A stretch of DNA of 64,000 nt from AP-15 sp963774345 (GTDB lineage: Bacteria; Pseudomonadota; Alphaproteobacteria; ATCC43930; CGMCC-115725): assembly GCA_963774345.1 (NCBI GenBank), contig CAVZFB010000039.1, positions 248,001 through 312,000 of the forward strand. The letters run 5' to 3'. The notes under the pieces were generated by a model. It was not told the origin of the DNA. It worked only from the letters and a program-made list of their open reading frames with translations, and did not search any database. Made by a program: the position numbers and the translations under genes. Below, in pieces: positions 27,541 to 37,977 of this stretch (its first letter is position 1; every line of letters begins with the position of its first letter).

Positions 27541-28881
27541 ATGCGCATTGCGATAGTCGGTACTGGGTATGTTGGGCTGGTCTCGGGGGCGTGCTTCTCC
27601 GAGTTCGGCGTCGAGGTCACATGCGTCGACCAGGACAGAGACAAGATCGCGCGCCTGCAACAGGGCGAAATGCCGATCTTCGAGCCGGGTCTCGAAGCGC
27701 TCGTCGCTAATAATGCGGCGGCGGGCAGGCTTTCCTTCACGATCGATCTCCCGGCGGCTGTTGCCGGTGCCGATGCGGTCTTCATCGCCGTCGGTACGCC
27801 CTCGCGGCGCGGCGACGGGCATGCCGACCTTACTTACGTCTTTGCCGCCGCCGAGGAGATCGGGCGCGCGTTGACCGATTATGCGGTCGTGGTGACCAAG
27901 TCGACGGTGCCGGTCGGCACCGGTCGCGAGGTTGCCGAGATCCTGCGCCGGATCCGGCCACAGGGCCGGTTCGACGTGGCCTCCAATCCTGAATTTCTGC
28001 GCGAGGGCTCGGCGATCGAGGATTTCATGCGGCCCGACCGGGTCGTGATCGGCGCCGACAGCGAGCACGCCCGCACGGTCATGCGGGCGCTCTACCGCCC
28101 GCTCTATTTGCTCGAAACGCCGATGATGTTCACCGACATCGAGACCGCCGAGCTAATCAAATATGCGGCCAACGCGTTTCTCGCGACCAAGATCACCTTT
28201 ATCAACGAGATCGCCGATCTGTGCGAGCGGGTGGGCGCCGATGTTCAAGACGTGGCCAAGGGCATCGGCCTCGACGGACGCATCGGCAGCAAATTTCTGC
28301 ATGCCGGGCCGGGGTTTGGCGGTTCGTGTTTCCCGAAGGACTGCCGCGCGCTGGTGCGAACCGCCCGCGAGGTCGAGGCGCCGTTGGCGATCGTCGAAAC
28401 CGTGGTGCAGGTCAATGATGCGCGCAAGGAGCGCATGGCCGACAAGATCGCCGCCGCTTGCGGCGGTAAACTTGCGGGCAAGACCCTTGCCGTGCTCGGT
28501 CTGACCTTCAAGCCCAACACCGACGACATGCGCGACAGCCCGAGCCTGGCGATCCTGCCGGCGTTGATGGCCGCCGGAGCAGCCATCCGCGGTTACGATC
28601 CGGGAGGGATGGTGGAGGCCGAAAAGCTGCTGCCTGACCTGACCTACTGCGGGGATGCCTATGAGACGATGGTTGGGGCCGATGCACTGGTTATCCTGAC
28701 TGAATGGAACGCCTTCCGCGCCCTTGATCTCGGTCGCGTCAGAAGCTTGCTCGCGGCCCCCCTCGTGATCGATCTGCGCAACATCTATCAACCTGAGGAA
28801 ATGACCGCCGCGGGCCTTTCCTATGTCAGCGTCGGTCGCCCGCCACGGATCACCCGCCCCGAATTGCGCGTGCTAGCGTGA
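27541..28881 (+). CDS. UDP-glucose 6-dehydrogenase
   Basis: Oxidises UDP-glucose to UDP-glucuronate with two NAD+ (446 aa). N-terminal GTGYVGLVSGACFSEFG binds NAD. The middle domain carries the catalytic Cys in GFGGSCFPKDCRAL, and FKPNTDDMRDSP begins the UDP-binding C-terminal domain. Its stop overlaps the open reading frame of the UDP-xylose synthase gene by about 4 bp. The product feeds the next enzyme, so the pair makes UDP-glucuronate then UDP-xylose. Confidence 0.95.
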   Translation: MRIAIVGTGYVGLVSGACFSEFGVEVTCVDQDRDKIARLQQGEMPIFEPGLEALVANNAAAGRLSFTIDLPAAVAGADAVFIAVGTPSRRGDGHADLTYVFAAAEEIGRALTDYAVVVTKSTVPVGTGREVAEILRRIRPQGRFDVASNPEFLREGSAIEDFMRPDRVVIGADSEHARTVMRALYRPLYLLETPMMFTDIETAELIKYAANAFLATKITFINEIADLCERVGADVQDVAKGIGLDGRIGSKFLHAGPGFGGSCFPKDCRALVRTAREVEAPLAIVETVVQVNDARKERMADKIAAACGGKLAGKTLAVLGLTFKPNTDDMRDSPSLAILPALMAAGAAIRGYDPGGMVEAEKLLPDLTYCGDAYETMVGADALVILTEWNAFRALDLGRVRSLLAAPLVIDLRNIYQPEEMTAAGLSYVSVGRPPRITRPELRVLA

Positions 28882-28901
28882 CCGCCAGGAAAGATCATCA
28901 G

Positions 28902-29906
28902 ATGAGTATTGTCGCCAAACGTGTTCTCGTCACCGGCGGCGCCGGTTTTCTCGGCTCTCATCTATGCGAGCGCCTGCTGGCCCAGGGCGACGACGTGCTC
29001 TGCATCGACAATTATTTCACCGGGCGCAAAGACAACGTCGCTCACCTGCTGGCCGACCCGCATTTCGAGGCGATGCGCCACGACATCACCCATCCGCTGT
29101 TTGTCGAGGTCGACGAGATCTACAATCTTGCCTGCCCGGCCTCGCCGATACATTACCAATTCGACCCGGTGCAGACGACCAAGACCAGCGTCATTGGCGC
29201 AATCAATATGCTGGGGCTGGCAAAACGGCTCAAGGCCAAGATATTCCAAGCCTCGACTTCCGAGGTCTATGGCGACCCCACCGTACACCCGCAGCCCGAA
29301 GGCTATCGCGGCAGCGTTAACCCAATCGGGCCGCGCGCCTGCTATGACGAGGGCAAGCGCTGTGCCGAGACCTTGTTTTTCGATTATTACCGTCAGCACA
29401 ATCTAAGGATCCGCGTCGCCCGCATCTTCAACACCTACGGTCCGCGCATGCACCCCAACGACGGCCGCGTCGTTTCCAACTTCATCATGCAGGCGCTGCG
29501 GAACGAACCGATTACGCTGTACGGTGAGGGCACGCAGACCCGCGCTTTTTGCTATGTCGACGATCTGATCGATGGGTTTGTCGCGCTGATGGCCGCTCCC
29601 GACGACGTTACCGGGCCGATCAATCTCGGAAATCCGGTCGAAATCTCGGTCGCCGAGCTCGCCGACCGCGTCATCGCGCTGACTGGCTCGGGCTCGACGA
29701 TCACCCGGCGCCCGCTCCCGGTAGACGATCCGGTCCAGCGTTGCCCCGAAATCGCCCAGGCCCAGGGGGTGCTCGGCTGGCAACCGCGCACTGAACTAAA
29801 TACCGGCCTCACCCGCACCATCGCCTATTTCGAAAAACTGCTGTCGCAGCGGGGCCCTACGCTCGGCCGGCGCGCGGTGCGGCCGGCGCCGCTGCCGGTC
29901 AAATAA
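28902..29906 (+). CDS. UDP-glucuronate decarboxylase (UDP-xylose synthase)
   Basis: Converts UDP-glucuronate to UDP-xylose (334 aa from ATG 28902; a GTG at 28878 is also possible). SDR motifs: VTGGAGFLGSHLCERL, STSEVYGDP with catalytic residues, and YDEGKR with the Tyr-Lys pair. ARIFNTYGPRMHPNDGRVVS is the signature of UXS/ArnA-type enzymes. It is co-transcribed with the dehydrogenase. Its stop overlaps the stop of cysNC by 8 bp, tail to tail. Confidence 0.92.
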   Translation: MSIVAKRVLVTGGAGFLGSHLCERLLAQGDDVLCIDNYFTGRKDNVAHLLADPHFEAMRHDITHPLFVEVDEIYNLACPASPIHYQFDPVQTTKTSVIGAINMLGLAKRLKAKIFQASTSEVYGDPTVHPQPEGYRGSVNPIGPRACYDEGKRCAETLFFDYYRQHNLRIRVARIFNTYGPRMHPNDGRVVSNFIMQALRNEPITLYGEGTQTRAFCYVDDLIDGFVALMAAPDDVTGPINLGNPVEISVAELADRVIALTGSGSTITRRPLPVDDPVQRCPEIAQAQGVLGWQPRTELNTGLTRTIAYFEKLLSQRGPTLGRRAVRPAPLPVK

Positions 29907-31764
29907 TCCGCCGGCGCTGCAGCTCATCGATTATCTGTGTCGCGGCCTCCTCGGCCGTGCCGACAGTGGTCACCCGCAGTTCCGGGGTTTCGGGCGCTTG
30001 GTAGGGCGAGTCGAGGCCGGTAAAATGCTCGATCCCGCCGGCCTTAGCCTTGGCGTAGAGGCCCTTGGGATCGCGCCGGATACATTCCTCGATCGGCGTG
30101 TCGATGTATATCTCCAGAAACGCGGTAGGGCCGGCCAGCTCGCGCACCATGCGCCGCTCGGCGCGAAACGGCGAGATGAACGAGCAGACCACGATCAGCC
30201 CGGCCTCGGCCATCAGCTTAGCGACCTCGCCGACGCGGCGGACGTTTTCGACCCGGTCGACGTCGGTGAAACCGAGATCGCGGTTGAGCCCGTGCCGCAC
30301 ATTGTCGCCATCGAGCAGCATCGTATGGCGGCCGAAAGCGAGCAGCTGCTTTTCGACGAGATCCGCGATCGTTGATTTTCCGGCGCCAGACAGTCCGGTT
30401 AGCCACAGCACCGCAGGGGTTTGGCCCTTCAGCGCGGCGCGCTCGTCGCGGCCGACGGTCAGCGCCTGCCAGTGGATATTGCTGGCGCGACGCAAGCCAA
30501 AGGCGATCATCCCGGCCCCGGCCGTCTCGTTGCTGAAGCGGTCGATCAGGATAAAGGCGCCGGTGTCGCGATTGTCGGTGTAGGGATCGAACGCCACCGG
30601 CGCAGCGGTCGACAGATTGCAGAACCCGATCTCGTTGAGGCCGAGGGTCCTGTCGGCAAGATGCGCGAGGGTCTCCACATCGATGCGATGCTTGAGTGCG
30701 GTGACGGTGGCCGGCACTGTGCGGGTGCCGATTTTCAAAAGGTAGGAACGCCCGGGGACAAGCGGGTGCTCGCTCATCCAGATCACCTGGGCAGCAAACT
30801 GATCGACGAAGTCGGGCGGATTGCGCGGGTCGGCCAGGAGATCGCCGCGAGCAATGTCGATCTCGTCGGCGAGGGTTAGGGTGATGGCGTCACCGGTCCC
30901 GGCGCGTTCGAGCGCGCCATCGAAGGTGGCAATCTCGCGGACCCGGGTCGACCGGCCCGAGCCGGCGAGAAGAACCATATCGCCGGGCGCGATCGACCCC
31001 GAGACAACCGTCCCCGAGAAGCCGCGGAATGAGGCATTCGGTCGGTTGACCCATTGCACCGGAAAGCGGAACGGCCGTTCGCTATCACCCGTCACCTCGA
31101 CCCCTTCGAGATGATCGAGCAAGCTCGGCCCCCGATACCAGGGCATCCGTTGCGATGGCCGGATGATGTTCTCGCCCGACAACGCCGAGAGCGGGATCGC
31201 CGTTATCTCCGCTTGACCCAGCCCCGCGGCAAAACCCGAGAAGCCAGCGGCGATTTCGGCGAACCGGCCCTCGTCATAGCCGACGAGATCCATCTTGTTG
31301 ACCGCCAGCACCAGGTGACGGATCCCGAGCAACGAGCAGATAAAGGCATGCCGCTTGGTCTGGGAAACAATGCCGTTGCGGGCGTCCACCAGGATCACGG
31401 CCAGATCGCAAGTCGAGGCGCCCGTTGCCATGTTGCGGGTGTACTGCTCGTGCCCCGGCGTATCGGCGACGATGAAGGCGCGCCCAGGGGTGGCAAAAAA
31501 GCGGTAGGCGACGTCGATCGTGATGCGTTGCTGCCGCTCGTCTTCGAGCCCGTCGAGCAGCAGCGAAAAGTCGATGGCCTCGCCGGTGGTGCCAAACCGG
31601 CGCGACTCGCGTTCGAGCGCCTCCAGTTGATCGTCGAAGATCAGCGCGCAGTCGTGCAGCAGCCTGCCGATCAGGGTCGATTTGCCGTCGTCGACCGATC
31701 CGCAGGTCAGAAAGCGCAACAGATCCCGGTCACGCGGGAGAGCCGCCTGACAGGAAGCCGGCAT
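29899..31764 (-). CDS. cysNC: CysN-CysC fusion: ATP sulfurylase GTPase subunit and APS kinase
   Basis: A 621-aa bifunctional enzyme from ATG 31764. The N-terminal half is the elongation-factor-like CysN GTPase with P-loop GSVDDGKST and DTPGHEQYTRN, which drives APS formation with CysD. The C-terminal 190 residues are APS kinase (CysC) with P-loop LTGLSGAGKST, LDGDNVRHGLN and EIYIDTPIEECIRRD, making PAPS. PAPS is needed for sulfation as well as for assimilation. A neighbouring UGD/UXS/galE cluster points to sulfated polysaccharide as one possible use, but this is inference. Confidence 0.95.
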   Translation of the reverse strand: MPASCQAALPRDRDLLRFLTCGSVDDGKSTLIGRLLHDCALIFDDQLEALERESRRFGTTGEAIDFSLLLDGLEDERQQRITIDVAYRFFATPGRAFIVADTPGHEQYTRNMATGASTCDLAVILVDARNGIVSQTKRHAFICSLLGIRHLVLAVNKMDLVGYDEGRFAEIAAGFSGFAAGLGQAEITAIPLSALSGENIIRPSQRMPWYRGPSLLDHLEGVEVTGDSERPFRFPVQWVNRPNASFRGFSGTVVSGSIAPGDMVLLAGSGRSTRVREIATFDGALERAGTGDAITLTLADEIDIARGDLLADPRNPPDFVDQFAAQVIWMSEHPLVPGRSYLLKIGTRTVPATVTALKHRIDVETLAHLADRTLGLNEIGFCNLSTAAPVAFDPYTDNRDTGAFILIDRFSNETAGAGMIAFGLRRASNIHWQALTVGRDERAALKGQTPAVLWLTGLSGAGKSTIADLVEKQLLAFGRHTMLLDGDNVRHGLNRDLGFTDVDRVENVRRVGEVAKLMAEAGLIVVCSFISPFRAERRMVRELAGPTAFLEIYIDTPIEECIRRDPKGLYAKAKAGGIEHFTGLDSPYQAPETPELRVTTVGTAEEAATQIIDELQRRRII

Positions 31765-32699
31765 CAAAAGTAGCCCTCGCGCTTTTTGCGCTCCATCGCG
31801 GCGTCTTCGTCGCCGTCGATCAGACGGCCCTGCCGCTCGGAGCGGCGCGAGTCGCGTAATTCGGCGATAATTTCGGCGGGCGTCGTTGCCGCCGAGGCGA
31901 TCGCTCCGGTCAACGGGTAGCAGCCCAGGGTGCGAAAACGGACCCGGCGGTGTTCCGGCTCTTCGCCCGGGTTCAGTGGAAAGCGGTCGTCATCGACCAT
32001 GATCCAGGTCCCGCTGCGCTCGACCACCGGCCGCAATGCGGCGAAATACAATGGCACCACCGGGATCTCTTGGGCGGCGATGTATTCCCAGACGTCGTGC
32101 TCGGTCCAGTTCGACAGCGGAAAGACCCGCATTGTCTCGCGCTCGGAGAGCCGCGTGTTGTAGACCCGCCACAGCTCGGGGCGCTGGTTCTTGGGGTTCC
32201 AGTCGTGGTTGGCGCCACGCAGCGAGAAGACGCGCTCTTTCGCCCGGCTCTTTTCCTCGTCGCGCCGCGCGCCGCCGAGCGCGGCATCGAAGCCGTGGCG
32301 ATCAAGCGCCTGCTTCAACGCCTCAGTCTTCATTACCGCGGTGTGCAACGCCGATCCCGAGGTTATCGGGTTGATGCCGCGCTCGACACCATCTTGGTTG
32401 GTGTGGACGATCAGCTCGAGATCGAGCCGGCGCGCGGTTGCGTCGCGGAAGGCGATCATCTCGCGGAACTTCCACAGCGTGTCGATATGCATTAGCGGAA
32501 AGGGCGGCTTCCCCGGAAAGAATGCCTTGCGCGCCAAATGCAGCATGACGCTCGAATCTTTGCCGATCGAATAGAGCAGAACCGGCTTGCGGAACTCGGC
32601 CGCGACCTCGCGCATGATCCCGATCGCCTCTGCTTCGAGACGACGCAGATGGCCCGGCAACACACGCAGGATCGGCGAAGCTTCGGCTACGGCGGACAC
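31764..32699 (-). CDS. cysD: Sulfate adenylyltransferase subunit 2
   Basis: Adenylylates sulfate together with CysN (about 311 aa from GTG 32699, preceded by GAAAGG; upstream codons lack a good start). The PP-loop motif is LLYSIGKDSSVMLHL. Later GGARRDEEKSRAKERVFS and the ELWRVYN segment are typical of CysD. It overlaps the next gene (cysNC) by one base. No sulfur-responsive element was recognised in 32700-32880. It is the first gene of a two-gene operon. Confidence 0.95.
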   Translation of the reverse strand: MSAVAEASPILRVLPGHLRRLEAEAIGIMREVAAEFRKPVLLYSIGKDSSVMLHLARKAFFPGKPPFPLMHIDTLWKFREMIAFRDATARRLDLELIVHTNQDGVERGINPITSGSALHTAVMKTEALKQALDRHGFDAALGGARRDEEKSRAKERVFSLRGANHDWNPKNQRPELWRVYNTRLSERETMRVFPLSNWTEHDVWEYIAAQEIPVVPLYFAALRPVVERSGTWIMVDDDRFPLNPGEEPEHRRVRFRTLGCYPLTGAIASAATTPAEIIAELRDSRRSERQGRLIDGDEDAAMERKKREGYF

Positions 32700-32881
32700 G
32701 GATACCCTTTCGTGAGGTTCACGCGTGAGGCTGAGGGCGGCTATCCCCGTTAGAGACCGGTGCAAGCGCTGTCAACCGCACGCCAATCCCCGCGCCAGGA
32801 TATCGAACCTCTCGATCCCGTGATTATCGGGGGCCGACCCTCTACACCCGGTTAAGCCGCACACTCAGCGGTTTGCGCCGA

Positions 32882-33859
32882 TCAATGCAGCTTCGGCGCT
32901 TTGAGGAACCGCGTGCGGTCGGCGGAGAGGACGCGCACTGTCAAGGCCTCGCCGTCACGCACCACCTGCAGCTGGACCTCGCTGCCGGCCGGGCCGCCCG
33001 CCCAGACCTTTCGCCAGAAGCCGGCGAGGCTCGCCACCGCATCATCCCGGACTGCGAGGATGCGGTCCCCGGGCCGCAACCCGGCCTTGTTGGCGGGCCC
33101 TTGCTCGTGGAGACCGGCAACGACGATCGCGTCCTCGACCTCGGCGGCGTATAGGCCGAGCCATGGGCGCATCGGACGGTTCGGACGCCCATAAGTCAGC
33201 ATGTCGTCGAGAATCGGCGGCAACAGGTCTATCGGTACGACCATATTGACATCGCGTCGCAGCTCGCGACCGCTCGAATGCTGGACATGCAAGGAGCCGA
33301 TGCCGATCAGCCTTCCGTCGGCGCCGATCAGCGCCGCGCCGCCCCAAAACGGATGCGCCGGCGCGGTAAAGATGGCGTGGTCGAGCACGTATTCCCAATA
33401 CCCGGCGAATTCCTGGCGTGCGACGACGCGGGCAGAGATGGCATGGCGACGGCCACCCTCAGCGGCCATGATGGCATGGTCGCCGGCGCCAACGCGCATG
33501 CCGACACCGAGTTCGAGCGGCGCGATATTCAATTTGCCCAGCGTCTGGACGAGCCCGAATCCGGTCTCCTGGTCATAGGCGAGGACATGCCCGGGCACCG
33601 CGCCGCCATTGGCGGAGGTGAGCCAGATTGTCTCGGCTTCGGTGACGAGATAGCCAATCGTCAGGACGAGACCGTCGCCGCGGATCAGAACGGCGCTGCC
33701 GGCTCGCTCGGTGCCGAGCGAACCGGCGGTGAAGGCGTCTTCTGGAACCGTCGCTCGCAGACCCAGCACCGCGCCGAGCGCACGGTCCAGGTCAAAGCTA
33801 CAATCGCCGGGCTTCGGCTGGATCTCGCCCGGGATTTCCCAGTCTACGTTTCGTGGCAT
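32882..33859 (-). CDS. S1C-type PDZ protein with lost catalytic triad
   Basis: A 325-aa protein with the DegP/HtrA fold: a protease-like domain (about 45-215) and a PDZ domain (about 235-325, with GLRPGDRILAVRDDAV). Each catalytic residue is replaced: the His position in LTIGYLVT is Tyr70, the Asp position in YDQETGFGLVQ is Gly100, and the Ser position in HPFWGGAAL is Trp172. It cannot be a normal serine protease. No clear signal peptide is present. It may be a chaperone, scaffold or peptide sensor. It lies just upstream of, and divergent from, groESL. Confidence 0.85.
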   Translation of the reverse strand: MPRNVDWEIPGEIQPKPGDCSFDLDRALGAVLGLRATVPEDAFTAGSLGTERAGSAVLIRGDGLVLTIGYLVTEAETIWLTSANGGAVPGHVLAYDQETGFGLVQTLGKLNIAPLELGVGMRVGAGDHAIMAAEGGRRHAISARVVARQEFAGYWEYVLDHAIFTAPAHPFWGGAALIGADGRLIGIGSLHVQHSSGRELRRDVNMVVPIDLLPPILDDMLTYGRPNRPMRPWLGLYAAEVEDAIVVAGLHEQGPANKAGLRPGDRILAVRDDAVASLAGFWRKVWAGGPAGSEVQLQVVRDGEALTVRVLSADRTRFLKAPKLH

Positions 33860-33985
33860 CGCAACTGCTCTTCAATCGCCTCGGGTTCAATCGTAACCGA
33901 CAAAGAGTGCGCCGCCCGCGCGCTCTTGTCAAAAGCGTCGCGTTGCCGGAGGCGGCGACACCTCCGGTCCGCCTCGCCCGGCCGC

Positions 33986-34014
33986 TTGACATGGCGGTAT
34001 GCCCCATCTATTTA
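33986..34014 (+). promoter_or_regulatory. groESL promoter
   Basis: TTGACA at 33986-33991, a 17-bp spacer, and TATTTA at 34009-34014 form a strong housekeeping-type promoter just before the CIRCE element. The spacing is ideal, and no other promoter is better placed. Confidence 0.65.
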
Positions 34015-34015
34015 G

Positions 34016-34042
34016 GCAGCACTCTTGGGTAGAGAGTGCCAA
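34016..34042 (+). promoter_or_regulatory. CIRCE operator
   Basis: Half sites gcactc (34019-34024) and gagtgc (34034-34039) are separated by nine bases, with flanks agcactc and gagtgccaa close to the TTAGCACTC-N9-GAGTGCTAA consensus. CIRCE binds the HrcA repressor, so groESL is probably heat-induced by release of HrcA. hrcA itself is not in the window. Confidence 0.88.
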
Positions 34043-34076
34043 TCGCTTATTCGAAATCGAGGCCGAGGAGGTATTT

Positions 34077-34391
34077 ATGAAATTTCGTCCGCTGCACGAC
34101 CGTGTCGTGATACGGCGCGTCGAGGAGGAAGAGAAGAGCAGAGGCGGCATCATCATCCCGGACACGGCGAAAGAAAAGCCGATGGAAGGTGAAGTGGTGG
34201 CTGCCGGACCGGGCGCGCGCGGCGAGGACGGCAAGATCCAGCCGATGGACGTCAAGGCGGGCGACCGCGTGTTGTTCGGGAAATGGTCCGGCACCGAGGT
34301 CAAGCTGGATGGCGAAGATCTGATCATCATGAAAGAAAGCGACATCATGGGCGTAATCGAGCCCGCCGCCGCTGCGAGAAAGGTCGCTTGA
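34077..34391 (+). CDS. groES: Co-chaperonin GroES
   Basis: Lid of the GroEL chamber (104 aa; GGAGG before ATG 34077). Begins MKFRPLHDRVVIRRVEEEEK and carries the mobile-loop segment GGIIIPDTAKEKPMEGEVVA. The C-terminal part has VLFGKWSGTEVKLDGEDLII. It is the first gene of the CIRCE-controlled operon and is followed by groEL after 13 bp. Confidence 0.98.
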   Translation: MKFRPLHDRVVIRRVEEEEKSRGGIIIPDTAKEKPMEGEVVAAGPGARGEDGKIQPMDVKAGDRVLFGKWSGTEVKLDGEDLIIMKESDIMGVIEPAAAARKVA

Positions 34392-34404
34392 GGAGAATCT
34401 GGAA

Positions 34405-36051
<1,647 letters not shown>

Positions 36052-36077
36052 GCCGCCCCAAAGATTTGCCCTGCAAG

Positions 36078-36120
36078 GGCCGCCCGTCCGCGCCGAACCG
36101 CGGGCGGGCGGCCTTTTCTT
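36078..36120 (+). terminator. Strong intrinsic terminator after groEL
   Basis: The arms ggccgcccgtccgcg (36078-36092) and cgcgggcgggcggcc (36099-36113) form a GC-rich stem around a 6-base loop, followed by ttttctttc. It is a clear Rho-independent terminator for groESL. Confidence 0.85.
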
Positions 36121-36300
36121 TCATGCCGCGGGCTCACCCGAAGGGGGAATTTGGCGACCGGCGCGATCCGCAACGCGCATTGATCCGCCCGCTTCGATTG
36201 CGCCTGGCGCAACCCTGCCTTGCTCCCCCAGCCGCCGCCGCCGGTCGATCGCAGCCGCACGCGCTTGCCAGCCGGCAGTGCTCCACCCATACTGACCCCT

Positions 36301-36885
36301 ATGCGGCGCCCAATGCTGGATCCCGTTTTCGCGACGGCCGAGCCGTTGCTGCGGGTTTGCGATCACCCGGACTGCGAGGCCGGTGGTGATTTTCGTGCGC
36401 CCAAATCGCGTCTCGACCTGCGCGATTACTACTGGTTCTGTCTCGATCACGTGCGCGCTTACAATGCGGCATGGAATTATTACGCGGGAATGAGCGATAA
36501 CGAGATCGAGGCCGAAATTCGCAGCGACACCGTGTGGCAGCGGCCGACTTGGCGGCTCGGCGATCGACACGGCCCCGGTTACACGGCACGGGTGCGGGAC
36601 GCGTTCGGGGTCTTCTCCGGGGGCGCCCAGGGTGGTCGCGGGGCTGGGCAGGAGCGCGAGCGACCGAACCGCGAGGCGGTGCGGCGGGCCATCTCTGCTC
36701 AGGAACAGGCGCTCGCGGTATTCGAAATCGAGCCACCGTTCACCCCAGTGCGTCTCAAGGCCCGCTACAAGGCGCTGGTCAAGCTCCATCACCCCGACTC
36801 CCATGGCGGGGACAAAGCGGCCGAGGAGAAGTTGAAGATCATCAACCAGGCCTATGCCACCCTGAAAGCCAGCTATTTCGGTTGA
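36301..36885 (+). CDS. J-domain protein (DnaJ-like, cobS-linked)
   Basis: A 194-aa protein from ATG 36301. The C-terminal 60 residues form a J domain with the HPD motif in KALVKLHHPDSHGG and IINQAYATLKASY. The N-terminal part has conserved VCDHPDCEAGGDFRAPKSRL, which includes a Cys pair. Genes of this type precede cobS in many alphaproteobacteria. It would recruit DnaK to a substrate, perhaps the cobaltochelatase ring. The upstream ATG at 36220 has no RBS. Confidence 0.85.
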   Translation: MRRPMLDPVFATAEPLLRVCDHPDCEAGGDFRAPKSRLDLRDYYWFCLDHVRAYNAAWNYYAGMSDNEIEAEIRSDTVWQRPTWRLGDRHGPGYTARVRDAFGVFSGGAQGGRGAGQERERPNREAVRRAISAQEQALAVFEIEPPFTPVRLKARYKALVKLHHPDSHGGDKAAEEKLKIINQAYATLKASYFG

Positions 36886-36943
36886 ACAATCGGGATGCGG
36901 CGTTCAAATTTCTCACTGCTTCACCACAGGATAGAAGACAAGA

Positions 36944-37948
36944 ATGCCATCCGTTCAGCCAACGGCGCCCGACAGCGCGTTTCCGCTCGATAAGCCCGAC
37001 ATCACGATCTCGGTCCGTCAGAGCTTTGGGATCGACAGTGATCTGCAGGTTCCCGCCTTCAGCCAGGCGAGCGAGCACGTCCCCGATTTCGATGACGCCT
37101 ATCGCTTCGACCGCGATACCACGCTGGCGATCCTCGCCGGTTTCGCCTTCAACCGCCGAGTGATGATCCAGGGTTATCACGGCACCGGCAAATCGACCCA
37201 TGTCGAGCAGGTCGCGGCCCGGCTCAACTGGCCCTGCATCCGGGTCAATCTCGACAGCCATATCAGCCGCATCGATCTTGTGGGCAAGGACGCGATCGTG
37301 CTGCGCGACAACAAGCAGGTCACCGAGTTCCGCGAGGGGCTGCTGCCCTGGGCGTTGCAGCATCCGGTGGCGTTGTGCTTTGACGAATACGACGCCGGCC
37401 GCCCGGACGTGATGTTCGTGATCCAGCGGATACTCGAAGTCGAGGGCAAGCTGACCCTGCTGGACCAGAACCGCGTCATTCGGCCGCATTCGGGGTTTCG
37501 GCTTTTCTCGACCGCGAACACGGTCGGTCTCGGCGACACTACCGGCCTCTATCATGGCACCCAGCAGATCAATCAGGGCCAGATGGATCGCTGGAACATC
37601 GTCGCGACGCTGAACTACCTTCCGCACGACGCCGAGGTCGAGATCGTGCTCTCCAAGGTGCCGACTTACGATACCGAGGACGGACGGCGCACGATCAGCG
37701 CTATGGTGGCACTCGCCGATCTGACCCGCGCCGGCTTCATCAATGGCGACATCTCGACGGTGATGTCACCGCGCACGGTCATGACTTGGGCCGAAAACGC
37801 CGCGATCTTCAACGATCTGTCGTTTGGCTTCCGCCTGACCTTTCTGAACAAATGCGATGAGACCGAACGCCCAGCGGTGGCCGAATACTACCAGCGCTGT
37901 TTTGGCACCGAACTGGCCGAGACCGGCGTCAACGCGACGTTGATGTAG
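36944..37948 (+). CDS. cobS: Cobaltochelatase subunit CobS
   Basis: AAA+ ATPase subunit of the aerobic cobalt chelatase that inserts Co into hydrogenobyrinic acid a,c-diamide (334 aa). Walker A is IQGYHGTGKSTHV, Walker B is ALCFDEYDAG, and FRLFSTANTVGLGD is the sensor region. The VPEF-like N-terminus (DSDLQVPAFSQASEHVPDFD) is typical. It is followed by cobT after 29 bp. No B12 riboswitch was recognised. CobN is not in the window. Confidence 0.95.
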   Translation: MPSVQPTAPDSAFPLDKPDITISVRQSFGIDSDLQVPAFSQASEHVPDFDDAYRFDRDTTLAILAGFAFNRRVMIQGYHGTGKSTHVEQVAARLNWPCIRVNLDSHISRIDLVGKDAIVLRDNKQVTEFREGLLPWALQHPVALCFDEYDAGRPDVMFVIQRILEVEGKLTLLDQNRVIRPHSGFRLFSTANTVGLGDTTGLYHGTQQINQGQMDRWNIVATLNYLPHDAEVEIVLSKVPTYDTEDGRRTISAMVALADLTRAGFINGDISTVMSPRTVMTWAENAAIFNDLSFGFRLTFLNKCDETERPAVAEYYQRCFGTELAETGVNATLM

Positions 37949-37977
37949 GCCACGAGCTTTATCCCCGGCAGCTCAAA

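Noticed and set aside
33886..33905. TψC-loop-like ggttcaatcg near the S1C gene
   Set aside because: No acceptor stem or anticodon arm can be drawn around it, so it is not a tRNA.
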